64,000 bases of DNA, from the IMG/VR virus record IMGVR_UViG_3300020438_000012, positions 38,474-102,473 of that record, one strand, 5' to 3'. This stretch comes from a virus. The notes below the pieces were generated by a model. It was not told where the DNA came from. It did not search any database and saw only the letters and a program-made list of their open reading frames with translations. Each line of letters begins with the position of its first letter. Position 1 is the stretch's first letter. Positions 16,255-24,170 of the stretch are shown piece after piece. Position numbers and translations under genes: made by a program.

Positions 16255-17082
16255 ATGAGCAACCGTGGATCAAACGCCGTCTTTTCGGGTGGCATTCAAC
16301 AAACAGACGTAATGAAGGATTCTTTCGGCTACGAAGTGCCGGTTGAATCTGTTCCCCTGCCATCGCTTGGAAAGGCGTATCCAGAAGGAAACCCTCTCAG
16401 CGGTCAGGAAACCGTTGAGATTCGGGCAATGACAGCAAGAGAGGAAGATATCCTAACCTCTCGTGCGCTTATTAAAAAGGGCACTGTTATCACCCATCTT
16501 ATTAAGTCTTGCCTCACAAACAAGTCTATCGATGTCCGGAACATGATTTCTGGCGATCGTAACGCTTTGATGATCTCGCTGCGAATCACGGGTTACGGCC
16601 AAGAGTACGGTGTCGAGGTTGAGTGTCCGGCATGCGGAACTCGCTCAAAACAAGACTTTGATCTTGCAGCACTCGAGGTTAAGACCCTTGATATCGACCC
16701 GGTCACTCCCGGTACAAACGAATTTGAATTTGTTCTTCCGGTTACAAAGAAAAAAGTAACCTTTAAGTTTCTAACAGGGGCAGACGAAGAAGAGATTGCA
16801 GTTGTTCAAGAGCGCAAGAAGAAGAGTGGCTTTAAGTCCGATAATCTTATTACAACGCGCCTTATGTATTCCATTGTTTCAATCGACGGAATTACGGACA
16901 AATCAAAAATCAACGGCTTTATTCGAAACATGCCGGCTCGAGACTCACTCTTACTTCGCCGCTATATTGATCAGAATGAGCCAGGCATCGACATGAAGTC
17001 TTGGATGTCCTGCCAGAGTTGCTTTACTGATTCGGAGGTACGGTTGCCACTGGGCGCCACGTTTTTTTGGCCTGACGCCTAG
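16255..17082 (+). CDS. Baseplate hub/assembly protein, gp26-like zinc protein (zero-frame product)
   Basis: A 275-residue protein of the T4 baseplate (gp26-type) family by overall pattern: PLPSLGKAYP, VEIRAMTAREEDILTSRALI, then a C-terminal domain with FIRNMPARDSLLLRRYI. Cysteine pairs CPAC (124-127) and CQSC (253-256) can bind one zinc. In T4, gp26 and gp51 are needed for hub assembly and lie near the tail-length gene. The zero frame ends a few codons after a seven-T run at 17062-17068, and a second open frame continues, so a frameshifted longer product is likely. Confidence 0.7.
   Translation: MSNRGSNAVFSGGIQQTDVMKDSFGYEVPVESVPLPSLGKAYPEGNPLSGQETVEIRAMTAREEDILTSRALIKKGTVITHLIKSCLTNKSIDVRNMISGDRNALMISLRITGYGQEYGVEVECPACGTRSKQDFDLAALEVKTLDIDPVTPGTNEFEFVLPVTKKKVTFKFLTGADEEEIAVVQERKKKSGFKSDNLITTRLMYSIVSIDGITDKSKINGFIRNMPARDSLLLRRYIDQNEPGIDMKSWMSCQSCFTDSEVRLPLGATFFWPDA
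17062..17068 (+). other. Candidate translational frameshift site (T7 run)
   Basis: The zero frame reads ACG TTT TTT TGG and stops at 17080-17082. A second frame is open from 16997 to 17332. A +1 or -2 shift on the seven T bases would fuse the two. Tail-assembly genes just before tape-measure genes often use such a shift (lambda G/GT at -1, Mu at -2). Confidence 0.6.
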
Positions 17083-17332
17083 CGACAAAGAGGTCTACCT
17101 CGAACAGATCTTTCTCTTGATGTACTACATGGGCTTCAGCTATAACGAAGGCTATGACCTTCCGATCTGGAAGCGGGTGTGGTTTATCAAGAGAATTAAC
17201 GATGAGATTAAGAAGTCTAACGATGCCAACGCCCCGGCTTCTCGTGCTGCTCACGATAACACACCCGATCAAAGAGCGGTTTCAGGTAGAAGTCGTGCAA
17301 ACGTTCCTGCAAAGCTCAGAAGGTTCACATAA
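17069..17332 (+). CDS. Frameshift extension of the gp26-like gene (or separate gp51-like gene)
   Basis: After the T run this frame encodes GLTPSDKEVYLEQIFLLMYYMG, then YDLPIWKRVWFIKRINDEIKK and a polar tail, about 88 residues. It looks fully protein-like before its first ATG (17120), and neither 17117 TTG, 17120 ATG nor 17129 ATG has a ribosome site. Translation by frameshift from the gene above is therefore the simpler reading. If started internally it would be a 71-residue protein. Position before the tape measure fits a tail-assembly chaperone. Confidence 0.6.
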   Translation, partial: GLTPSDKEVYLEQIFLLMYYMGFSYNEGYDLPIWKRVWFIKRINDEIKKSNDANAPASRAAHDNTPDQRAVSGRSRANVPAKLRRFT

Positions 17333-17334
17333 CG

Positions 17335-17556
17335 ATGGATAAAAAACAGCGGCATGATATTGCGACCTATTTGTTAGGTGCCTCAGAGATGCCAACTGGA
17401 ATCTCTGGAAACACTCAGCAGGCCGCCTTTGCAACCAAAAAGCTTAAGATGGCTCTTGACACTGGTGACATTGGTGGTATTTCTGATGCGATAAAGGTCA
17501 GGAGCACCGCCGCGGCGGCATACACGGTTCAAACTAAAAAGCCTTGGCCCTTTTGA
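17335..17556 (+). CDS. Small protein between chaperone-like gene and tape measure
   Basis: A 73-residue protein starting 2 bases after the previous stop. It is Ala-rich with a helical N-terminus (KKQRHDIATYLLGAS) and ends TKKPWPF. I do not recognise a family. Its place suggests a tail-assembly role. Confidence 0.65.
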   Translation: MDKKQRHDIATYLLGASEMPTGISGNTQQAAFATKKLKMALDTGDIGGISDAIKVRSTAAAAYTVQTKKPWPF

Positions 17557-17572
17557 GCACCCGCGCAAGAGA

Positions 17573-17580
17573 ATACTTAT
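17573..17580 (+). promoter_or_regulatory. Late-promoter-like motif ATACTTAT before tape measure
   Basis: ATACTTAT lies 17 bases before the GTG start of the tape measure, with GAGGA between. Confidence 0.5.
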
Positions 17581-17597
17581 AGCCTGAGGATTCTGAC

Positions 17598-20500
17598 GTG
17601 GCAGACGATCTAGGAACACAACTGGGCATTCAGAACGAGATCAACAAAGTTCTCGTTGCACGCGAAGCAATAATGAAGCGTAATGCAAGCTTGCTTCAAG
17701 GACAGGCTCAGCTTGCTAAAGAACTTTGCAATGCTCTGCGCTGCGAAAATTTAGACGGCATGGATGACCGGCTAAGAGGCATCAACGATGCCATGGAAGA
17801 TGCTGCAAATGCTGCTCAAAATGCCGGAAATAACTTTAATAGCACAACAGAAGAAATTGGGCAAATGGTCGATGAGCTCGATAGCGCTTCGACTTCGACC
17901 AAAGCCTTAACCGCTGCGTCTCAAGGACTTAAGGCCGTCGGCTCGGCTTTTAAGGTTGTCGGCGGATCGATTATGGGAGCCTTTAGTGCTGCATTTAACG
18001 CGGTATCTGCAGTGGCGGCCGGCATTGGAAAAGCATTTAGTGCAATCTTGGCGGCTTCAAATGAAGCTGCAGCTGCCGGAAGGGCCGTGGCGGAAGCGTT
18101 TGAGGACGTTCGTGAAACATTCGGAGACCTTTCGACAGGCGAAGGCTTAGCGGTTACCGAAGCTTTTCATCACGTCGATAAAGCGGCTAACGATTTTGGC
18201 GTAAGCCTAGGAAGCCGTTTTGGTCCTTTTGCCGAGGGTACTGTTGCAAAGCTAAAGGCTATGTCGGCGGCGATGGAGAATCTAGGATCTTTAGGTCCGC
18301 TACTTGAAAAGCAATTTACTGGAAAAGTCGTATTTGCAATGGATAGCCTTGCAAAGGGAGCAGGAATTAGCGGAGAAGCTTTCCAGTCCCTTGCAAATAG
18401 ATCCCTAAACGCAGGCCAGTCCCTGGAAGGAGTTCTTGAGCAGACTTCCAAAAGCATTGCGGCTGTCGCAAGGGGAATCGGCGTTAGTACAAAAACCCTT
18501 GGCAAGAGCTTTGATGCAATCGCTAAAGATGTTTCAAACTTTGGACATCTAACCGTTCAGGAGATGACAAACCTTGCGGCCGTCATGACAAAGACCGGTA
18601 TCACGATGACAACGGTTCAAGGGGTTGCTTCAAAGTTCGATCAGTTCGACAGTGCGGCAGAAAGTGTTGCAAAACTGACTCAAGCGTTTGGCTTAAACCT
18701 TAATGCGATTGATCTGCTAAACGCATCCGATGAAGAGCGACTTCAAATGCTTAAGACTTCCTTCATGCAGCAAGGAAAGTCGATCGACCAACTTAGTAGA
18801 CAAGAGAGAGCTTACCTAGCATCTAGCGCCGGTATAGCAGATTCCGATCTCGAGCGTGTCTTCGGAGACCAAGCTGGCTCAATTGATGAAACTGCAACGG
18901 CGGCCGAGAGAGCACAGGAAGCTCAGATCACCATGGCAGCTTCAATGCAGGAAATGGAGAAGAGCATCAAGAAAATATTCGGCCCTCTTCTTTCTCTAAC
19001 CGGCTTGTTTTCATCTTTCTTTGAAGGGTTTGACAAAGCGTTCTTATTGAGTGGAATCCTAAGTCCTCTTAGGCAAGTACTTCAGGAAATATTTGATCTA
19101 GGTTTTAAGTCCGGGACTGACTTTGCGGCGGCGATTAAAAGTATCAATGAAAATCTAGGCGGCTTGGACGGAGCTCTGGGGGGCTTAAAGAAACCGTTTG
19201 AGATACTCAGGGATTTTTTCTTTGAGATTAAAATTGCATTTCAGGAAGGGTTTGAAGAAGACATTTTTGGAAATAAAACTTTCAACCCCGGCTATCTCAA
19301 AACTGCGTTTCTCAACTTTTTCAATCGTTCTATAACAGTGATTGAATCAGTTGTAACCGAAGTTGCACCTACAATTGCAACTGCCATGGGATCCGTGTTT
19401 GGTGCTGCGATGCAGGCAGTCAAAAATAACCCTGGTGCTATTGCTTCAATTCAGACAGGGGTTAGTGAAGCGCTTACTTTTGTGTTTGATCAACTTACTA
19501 GTTTTCTTACAAGTGGCCCTGGGAAAGCACTAATGATGGCTTCGGCCGGCGCCATTGCTGTCTCTTACGGTCCGATGATAATTGCGATGTTTGCTCCTCT
19601 AATGGCGTTTGCTGGTCCTTCAATCAAAACCGGCCTTGAAGCAGTCGGATCTATATCACCGGCAACGGTCGGCAAAGCTGCCCTAGCAATTGGGGCTCTG
19701 GCACTTCTGGCGTCAGGTAGTCTGTTTCTGTTTGGTCAAGCGCTAGGATCTATGGCCGGATTAACGATGCAAAACGTAAAAGTCGGTGCAGCGGTAATGT
19801 TGTTTGCGCTTGGTAGCATTGGTGCAATTGCAGTAGCGGCCGGTATTATGGGGGCCGTATTGTCCGCACCGCCGATTGTGTTTGCCGTTGGCGTCGGAGC
19901 AGTTGCTATTGCAGCGTTTGGGGTCTTTCTAACAAAGGTTCTGGTTCCGTTAGCTGTTCAAATGGTGGATGGTTTAAAGAAAATTAAGCCTGGAGCTGCG
20001 AAAAAAGCTTCTGAAGTTGCCTCTGACCTAACGTCTGCAGCAGCATCTCTGGCTGCCCTCGGCGCCGTTCTTGCAGGGACAAGTGTGGCTGGTGCAGCAT
20101 CGGGAGTTGTTTCATTCCTAACCGGCGGCAAAATAAGCCCGGAAGATGGTATGAAAAAACTGGTTAGCGTTGGAATGCTTGCTGCAAAACACATGCCTAG
20201 GCTTGACAGAGCTATATCGAAAGCCAACGTCGATGCGGATGCGATTTCAGCATTTACAAGAGACACGATCCGAACCGGTATCAATATATCGAAATTTGCC
20301 GGCGGGATCAAAGAAATGTCTGAAAGTCTAGACATTGCCAAAGAAGCACTTGGTTCTGGAAATGCAGGAGCGCTGGCTGTTGCAACCGCCCTAGTGACAG
20401 ATTATAACTTGGTTGTCGACGAACTTCGAAAGCTAGGACACAACGGTGTTGATCTTGACGCTACGATTGACACGATTCAGAAAGGAATTACAACCAATAA

Positions 20501-20654
20501 AACGAAAATTACAATCGATAGAGATAAGATTGAGTTGAACGTTAAGCTAAATGTCAACCTTGTTGCGGACAAGCTAGCCGAAGCTCTTTCTGACCGAAGC
20601 GTTGTTAGCGACGAATTCAGACTGGTAAGATCCGGCGGCGGAGTGAATGTATAA
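17598..20654 (+). CDS. Tail tape measure protein
   Basis: A 1018-residue protein with a GTG start after GAGGA. The composition is typical: very Ala/Gly-rich, long helices, heptad-like N-terminus, and hydrophobic membrane-like stretches (about 680-790, e.g. PPIVFAVGVGAVAIAAFGVF). The phage has a contractile tail and this is the longest hydrophobic-helical protein in the tail block, so it should set tail length; at about 1.5 A per residue it implies a tail near 150 nm. It is much longer than T4 gp29 (590). Two small chaperone-like genes precede it. Confidence 0.87.
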   Translation: MADDLGTQLGIQNEINKVLVAREAIMKRNASLLQGQAQLAKELCNALRCENLDGMDDRLRGINDAMEDAANAAQNAGNNFNSTTEEIGQMVDELDSASTSTKALTAASQGLKAVGSAFKVVGGSIMGAFSAAFNAVSAVAAGIGKAFSAILAASNEAAAAGRAVAEAFEDVRETFGDLSTGEGLAVTEAFHHVDKAANDFGVSLGSRFGPFAEGTVAKLKAMSAAMENLGSLGPLLEKQFTGKVVFAMDSLAKGAGISGEAFQSLANRSLNAGQSLEGVLEQTSKSIAAVARGIGVSTKTLGKSFDAIAKDVSNFGHLTVQEMTNLAAVMTKTGITMTTVQGVASKFDQFDSAAESVAKLTQAFGLNLNAIDLLNASDEERLQMLKTSFMQQGKSIDQLSRQERAYLASSAGIADSDLERVFGDQAGSIDETATAAERAQEAQITMAASMQEMEKSIKKIFGPLLSLTGLFSSFFEGFDKAFLLSGILSPLRQVLQEIFDLGFKSGTDFAAAIKSINENLGGLDGALGGLKKPFEILRDFFFEIKIAFQEGFEEDIFGNKTFNPGYLKTAFLNFFNRSITVIESVVTEVAPTIATAMGSVFGAAMQAVKNNPGAIASIQTGVSEALTFVFDQLTSFLTSGPGKALMMASAGAIAVSYGPMIIAMFAPLMAFAGPSIKTGLEAVGSISPATVGKAALAIGALALLASGSLFLFGQALGSMAGLTMQNVKVGAAVMLFALGSIGAIAVAAGIMGAVLSAPPIVFAVGVGAVAIAAFGVFLTKVLVPLAVQMVDGLKKIKPGAAKKASEVASDLTSAAASLAALGAVLAGTSVAGAASGVVSFLTGGKISPEDGMKKLVSVGMLAAKHMPRLDRAISKANVDADAISAFTRDTIRTGINISKFAGGIKEMSESLDIAKEALGSGNAGALAVATALVTDYNLVVDELRKLGHNGVDLDATIDTIQKGITTNKTKITIDRDKIELNVKLNVNLVADKLAEALSDRSVVSDEFRLVRSGGGVNV

Positions 20655-20878
20655 TGAAAGTTTATGACTATATGATGGAAAACAAGATGCTAAGTGGACT
20701 GATCGATGCGTGCGAATCGGATGATCAGAAAGAAGCCATTAAGGCATACGCAAAAGATGTTTGCGAAAAGTACGAACCATTCCTGAAGAGCGTTAGAGAA
20801 AACGTTAAGACAAAAGATGACAGAGACGCTCTTTTAAAAGCAATTATGAATTCAAGGAAGCGTGGAAATGCCGACTGA
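20654..20878 (+). CDS. Small helical protein after tape measure
   Basis: A 74-residue charged protein overlapping the tape-measure stop (TAATG). It contains two likely helices (LSGLIDACESDDQKEAIKAY; CEKYEPFLKSVRENVKTK). The family is not recognised. It overlaps the next gene, so it belongs to the same tail operon. Confidence 0.7.
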   Translation: MKVYDYMMENKMLSGLIDACESDDQKEAIKAYAKDVCEKYEPFLKSVRENVKTKDDRDALLKAIMNSRKRGNAD

Positions 20879-23800
20879 TCCACCTGACAATTATCTAATC
20901 GATGATACGAATGGAAGCGGAGACTTTAACGAGGGCGACGATCTTAAGCCCGCGTTAAAAAGAACTCTTGGTAGCTTTATTTCTGAGCTTACAAAGACGC
21001 AACCTACCAAGAATTCGTATCAGATTGAACCTGATATTGTCGAGCCGGCATCTTTTCAAGAAGTAACAAACCGAACTCCCGGAATGGTTTCTGCAACAAG
21101 TACGCTTTCTGATTCTTTTATTAAAGAAGTTTCAGAAGATGCAAAGGCTTATTTCGAGTCTCTTAACCAGGGCGACTACGGCGGCGGAAAAAATCCTCTC
21201 ATTGATATATTTGACAAAGAGCTTCGCCAGGCAAAGCACGGTGAAAAAATTGCGGCCATTACCGGGAAAGGCCGAAAAACAAAAATTGAGAAAAAAGTTT
21301 CAGAAGTTCTAAAGAATAACAGGTTTCACCCCGGCGGAAACACTCCGTATGTAAACAATAGAGGGATTTCAAAAGATCTCAGAGTTCAGAAACTTTTTGG
21401 CGAGTACATACCCGAAGGCGAAAACGGCGCTTCCGATTATAGCATCGACGACATGCAGCGAATTGCATATTCGCTTTTGCTCAAAGCATCAGGAAGATTA
21501 CAGTCCGATGACAACCCAGATGAATTTGACTCCGGAAAAATTCTAACGACAACCGGCGGTGAAGGAGTTCAGGTTGCTACGGTACGTGTTGGAAATAAAA
21601 AGGTAGACACCGGCGATATGTACGCCGCAAACGCTTACCAAGGTCCAAACAACGAAAAGATCGTAAAAGAAAATGCTGCCGAATACTTTGTCAACGACCC
21701 TGAATTAAACGAGAAGGCAGGTCCAGGTGGATTCAGAAAGCCTGGAACATCGTTCGGTCAGACGTACAGTCACCTCGAACAATTTGCTCCGTTTGGCGCT
21801 TATTCACCATCGCCTATCGCTCTACTGGTCCCTCAGTTTGTCACAATTGCTGCGTCCACTGCAGCCGTCGGAGCTCTTCTTCAGCTTCTTGTTTTAGGGT
21901 TTGATCTTGGTGCTAACGATTTAGACCCTAATTCTAATGTTTTACCTTTTGGAAAGTCAAAAGAATCCGTAAGAGACACTTCTCCCTTAGGTTTTCCTCC
22001 AAGCTTTCGAAGTATATTAGGGATTCCTTACTTAGAGCACGGTCCTTCTTTGATAGTCAATGTTGCATTAGGTCTTGGCTGGTTTCAGGCAGCTTCGTTA
22101 TGGGGCGGAGCAGGATTTGTAACCTCTGTCCAAAGAACTGTTGCACGAGACGTTGTCGATTTTATGGGAACTTTTACTGATCCCAATGGGCCTTTCTCTG
22201 GTGGACCAATCTCTGACTTATTCGGGGTTGGGGTTGTCATAGACTCGCTACTTAGATCACCGTTCTATCGCTTTGTAGTCGTAATGATGATTATTGGCGA
22301 CAAGATTCAAGCAAAGCGTCTCTACAAGACTGACGATATTGATCCCAAGGATCTCCCCAAGCATAGGGGAGGCGCAAACAGAAAAGTCTCTGGTGAAAAA
22401 TCACTTGTATGGGCCTCGAACCAATCTAAAAGTGCTTACATCGAACCTACACTGTTGCCTAAGGATAACCAATTTAAAAAACCTACAAGTGGCAACGATC
22501 AATTTTTCCCCCTTGAAAAAGGAATCTCTAGAATCTCTGCCGACAATGTAAGGGAAATTGAAGACAACCTCGACGCCGAGTACATGCCTTTCTATTTTCA
22601 AGACCTTAGAACGAATGAAATAATTTCTTTTCATGCGTTTTTGTCTAACATATCTGATTCATATTCTCCAACCATTAATTCACAGACTGGCATTGGTAGA
22701 ATTGAGCCTGTATTGATTTATGGAGGAACAAGCAGATCAATTTCGCTTGAATTTGTTGTTGCTTCACTTAATCCTGCTGACCATAATTCAATGTACACAA
22801 AAATCAATAAGCTTACGACCATGGTCTATCCTCAGTTTTCACGCGGTAAGCAGCTTTTAATTGAAGATGGCGGCAAGTTTGTGCAGCCTTTCTCACAAGT
22901 TCAGACGTCTAGTCCCTTAATTCGAGTCAGACTTGGTGACATTCTTTCTTCGAATTATACAACAGCTGCAATCCAAAGACTTTTTGGCTTACAGAAAGAA
23001 GGTACTTTTGAGTCACCAACGCCACAGCCTGAGGGACAAAGCGCCGGCGACGATAATGCCGCTGAAGTGTCTCAGAAAGAAATTGAAATAGAAGCATCAC
23101 GATACGAAACACCTAAGTTTCCCGGGGATCCAAGCAGCGGACTAAAGCCAGGTGATAAGGTTGATCTAATTGGTCTTCCTAGCATCGGCGTTAAAAAACC
23201 GACAACTTTACCTACGTCACCGTTTGATTTTCAAGTTCCGGTAATTGGTGGCGCCCCGATATCTTTGACAATTAACGCCATGGTCGGGTTTCAGTATTAC
23301 AGAAAAGACCCTTCAGGGTTAAGTCCGAATGCGTTAGTATTAGCCGGTGCCGGCGCTAAGCCGTCGCCAGATTCGGACATAATTTTAAGTGACCCGATAT
23401 ACTCCGCAACATACTCTAAAGAAACTTTTGATGAACTCAGTCGAAACGTTGATTTTCCAATAGTTCAAACTACTACGATTACGCATCGCACATTCCAGGG
23501 TTTTGGATTTTTAAATGGAAAATTTTTAACAGACGAGGCAAGAAGACAGATAGGTGGTGATGCTGCGAACCAAGCGTTTAAAGAAGATTTTTTCGCACCA
23601 GAAAAGAACGCAATTATTCGTAGCTTCGAATCTACGCGCGGAAGAGGCTTGGCGGGCATGATTACAAACCTTGACATTAAGTGGGGAGATACATGGTCGG
23701 TCGACAAAGGATCGAGGGCTCCTAAGTACTGCACAATTTCAATCGGATTCTCGCCGATACATGATATTACTCCGGGAATCGACCATAACGGAATCAATAG

Positions 23801-23879
23801 ATCTCCAATATACGGTGTTGGATCTACGTCTAGATCAATTAGAGGTGGAGACGTTTACGACAGTGAGGACGAATCATGA
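20868..23879 (+). CDS. Large baseplate/tail structural protein
   Basis: About 1003 residues from ATG 20868 (AAGGA 11 bases upstream); a GTG at 20862 is an alternative. The N-terminal 270 residues are polar. Near residues 305-350 there is a hydrophobic stretch (IALLVPQFVTIAASTAAVGA) and more hydrophobic segments up to about 470. The C-terminal half has a beta domain with GGTSRSISLEFVVASLNPAD and KINKLTTMVYPQF, which resembles tail-tube-cap or baseplate proteins with a LysM partner downstream. A gp48/gp54-like role is possible but not proven. The membrane-like part might be ejected during infection. Confidence 0.7.
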   Translation: MPTDPPDNYLIDDTNGSGDFNEGDDLKPALKRTLGSFISELTKTQPTKNSYQIEPDIVEPASFQEVTNRTPGMVSATSTLSDSFIKEVSEDAKAYFESLNQGDYGGGKNPLIDIFDKELRQAKHGEKIAAITGKGRKTKIEKKVSEVLKNNRFHPGGNTPYVNNRGISKDLRVQKLFGEYIPEGENGASDYSIDDMQRIAYSLLLKASGRLQSDDNPDEFDSGKILTTTGGEGVQVATVRVGNKKVDTGDMYAANAYQGPNNEKIVKENAAEYFVNDPELNEKAGPGGFRKPGTSFGQTYSHLEQFAPFGAYSPSPIALLVPQFVTIAASTAAVGALLQLLVLGFDLGANDLDPNSNVLPFGKSKESVRDTSPLGFPPSFRSILGIPYLEHGPSLIVNVALGLGWFQAASLWGGAGFVTSVQRTVARDVVDFMGTFTDPNGPFSGGPISDLFGVGVVIDSLLRSPFYRFVVVMMIIGDKIQAKRLYKTDDIDPKDLPKHRGGANRKVSGEKSLVWASNQSKSAYIEPTLLPKDNQFKKPTSGNDQFFPLEKGISRISADNVREIEDNLDAEYMPFYFQDLRTNEIISFHAFLSNISDSYSPTINSQTGIGRIEPVLIYGGTSRSISLEFVVASLNPADHNSMYTKINKLTTMVYPQFSRGKQLLIEDGGKFVQPFSQVQTSSPLIRVRLGDILSSNYTTAAIQRLFGLQKEGTFESPTPQPEGQSAGDDNAAEVSQKEIEIEASRYETPKFPGDPSSGLKPGDKVDLIGLPSIGVKKPTTLPTSPFDFQVPVIGGAPISLTINAMVGFQYYRKDPSGLSPNALVLAGAGAKPSPDSDIILSDPIYSATYSKETFDELSRNVDFPIVQTTTITHRTFQGFGFLNGKFLTDEARRQIGGDAANQAFKEDFFAPEKNAIIRSFESTRGRGLAGMITNLDIKWGDTWSVDKGSRAPKYCTISIGFSPIHDITPGIDHNGINRSPIYGVGSTSRSIRGGDVYDSEDES

Positions 23880-24169
23880 TTAGACGCTACACTAATGACA
23901 ACAAGATTCGTACTGGCAGAATGATTGGAACTCCAAAGGCTTCAAGAATTCTTTCAAAGGCAGTTCGAAACGGAACAATTCGAGTAAACAATCGAGTGCT
24001 TAAAGAAGGCGAACGGCTAGACTCTATCGCCGGAGAACTCTACGGAGATGCAAGACTCTGGTGGATCATTGCTGCGTGTAGCGGCGTCGGATGGGCGCTA
24101 CAAGCTCCGGGCGGAACAATTCTGAAAATACCGGCTTCGCTGGCGCAAGTTCGGGCATTGGTGGGTTAA
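23876..24169 (+). CDS. LysM-like baseplate protein (gp53/gpX-like)
   Basis: A 97-residue protein overlapping the previous stop (ATGA). The C-terminal half reads GERLDSIAGELYGDARLWWI, then a hydrophobic turn and ILKIP, a classic phage LysM-like domain as in T4 gp53 and P2 gpX. These proteins help join the hub to the wedges or tube. The N-terminal 45 residues are basic and probably extended. Confidence 0.78.
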   Translation: MIRRYTNDNKIRTGRMIGTPKASRILSKAVRNGTIRVNNRVLKEGERLDSIAGELYGDARLWWIIAACSGVGWALQAPGGTILKIPASLAQVRALVG

Positions 24170-24170
24170 A

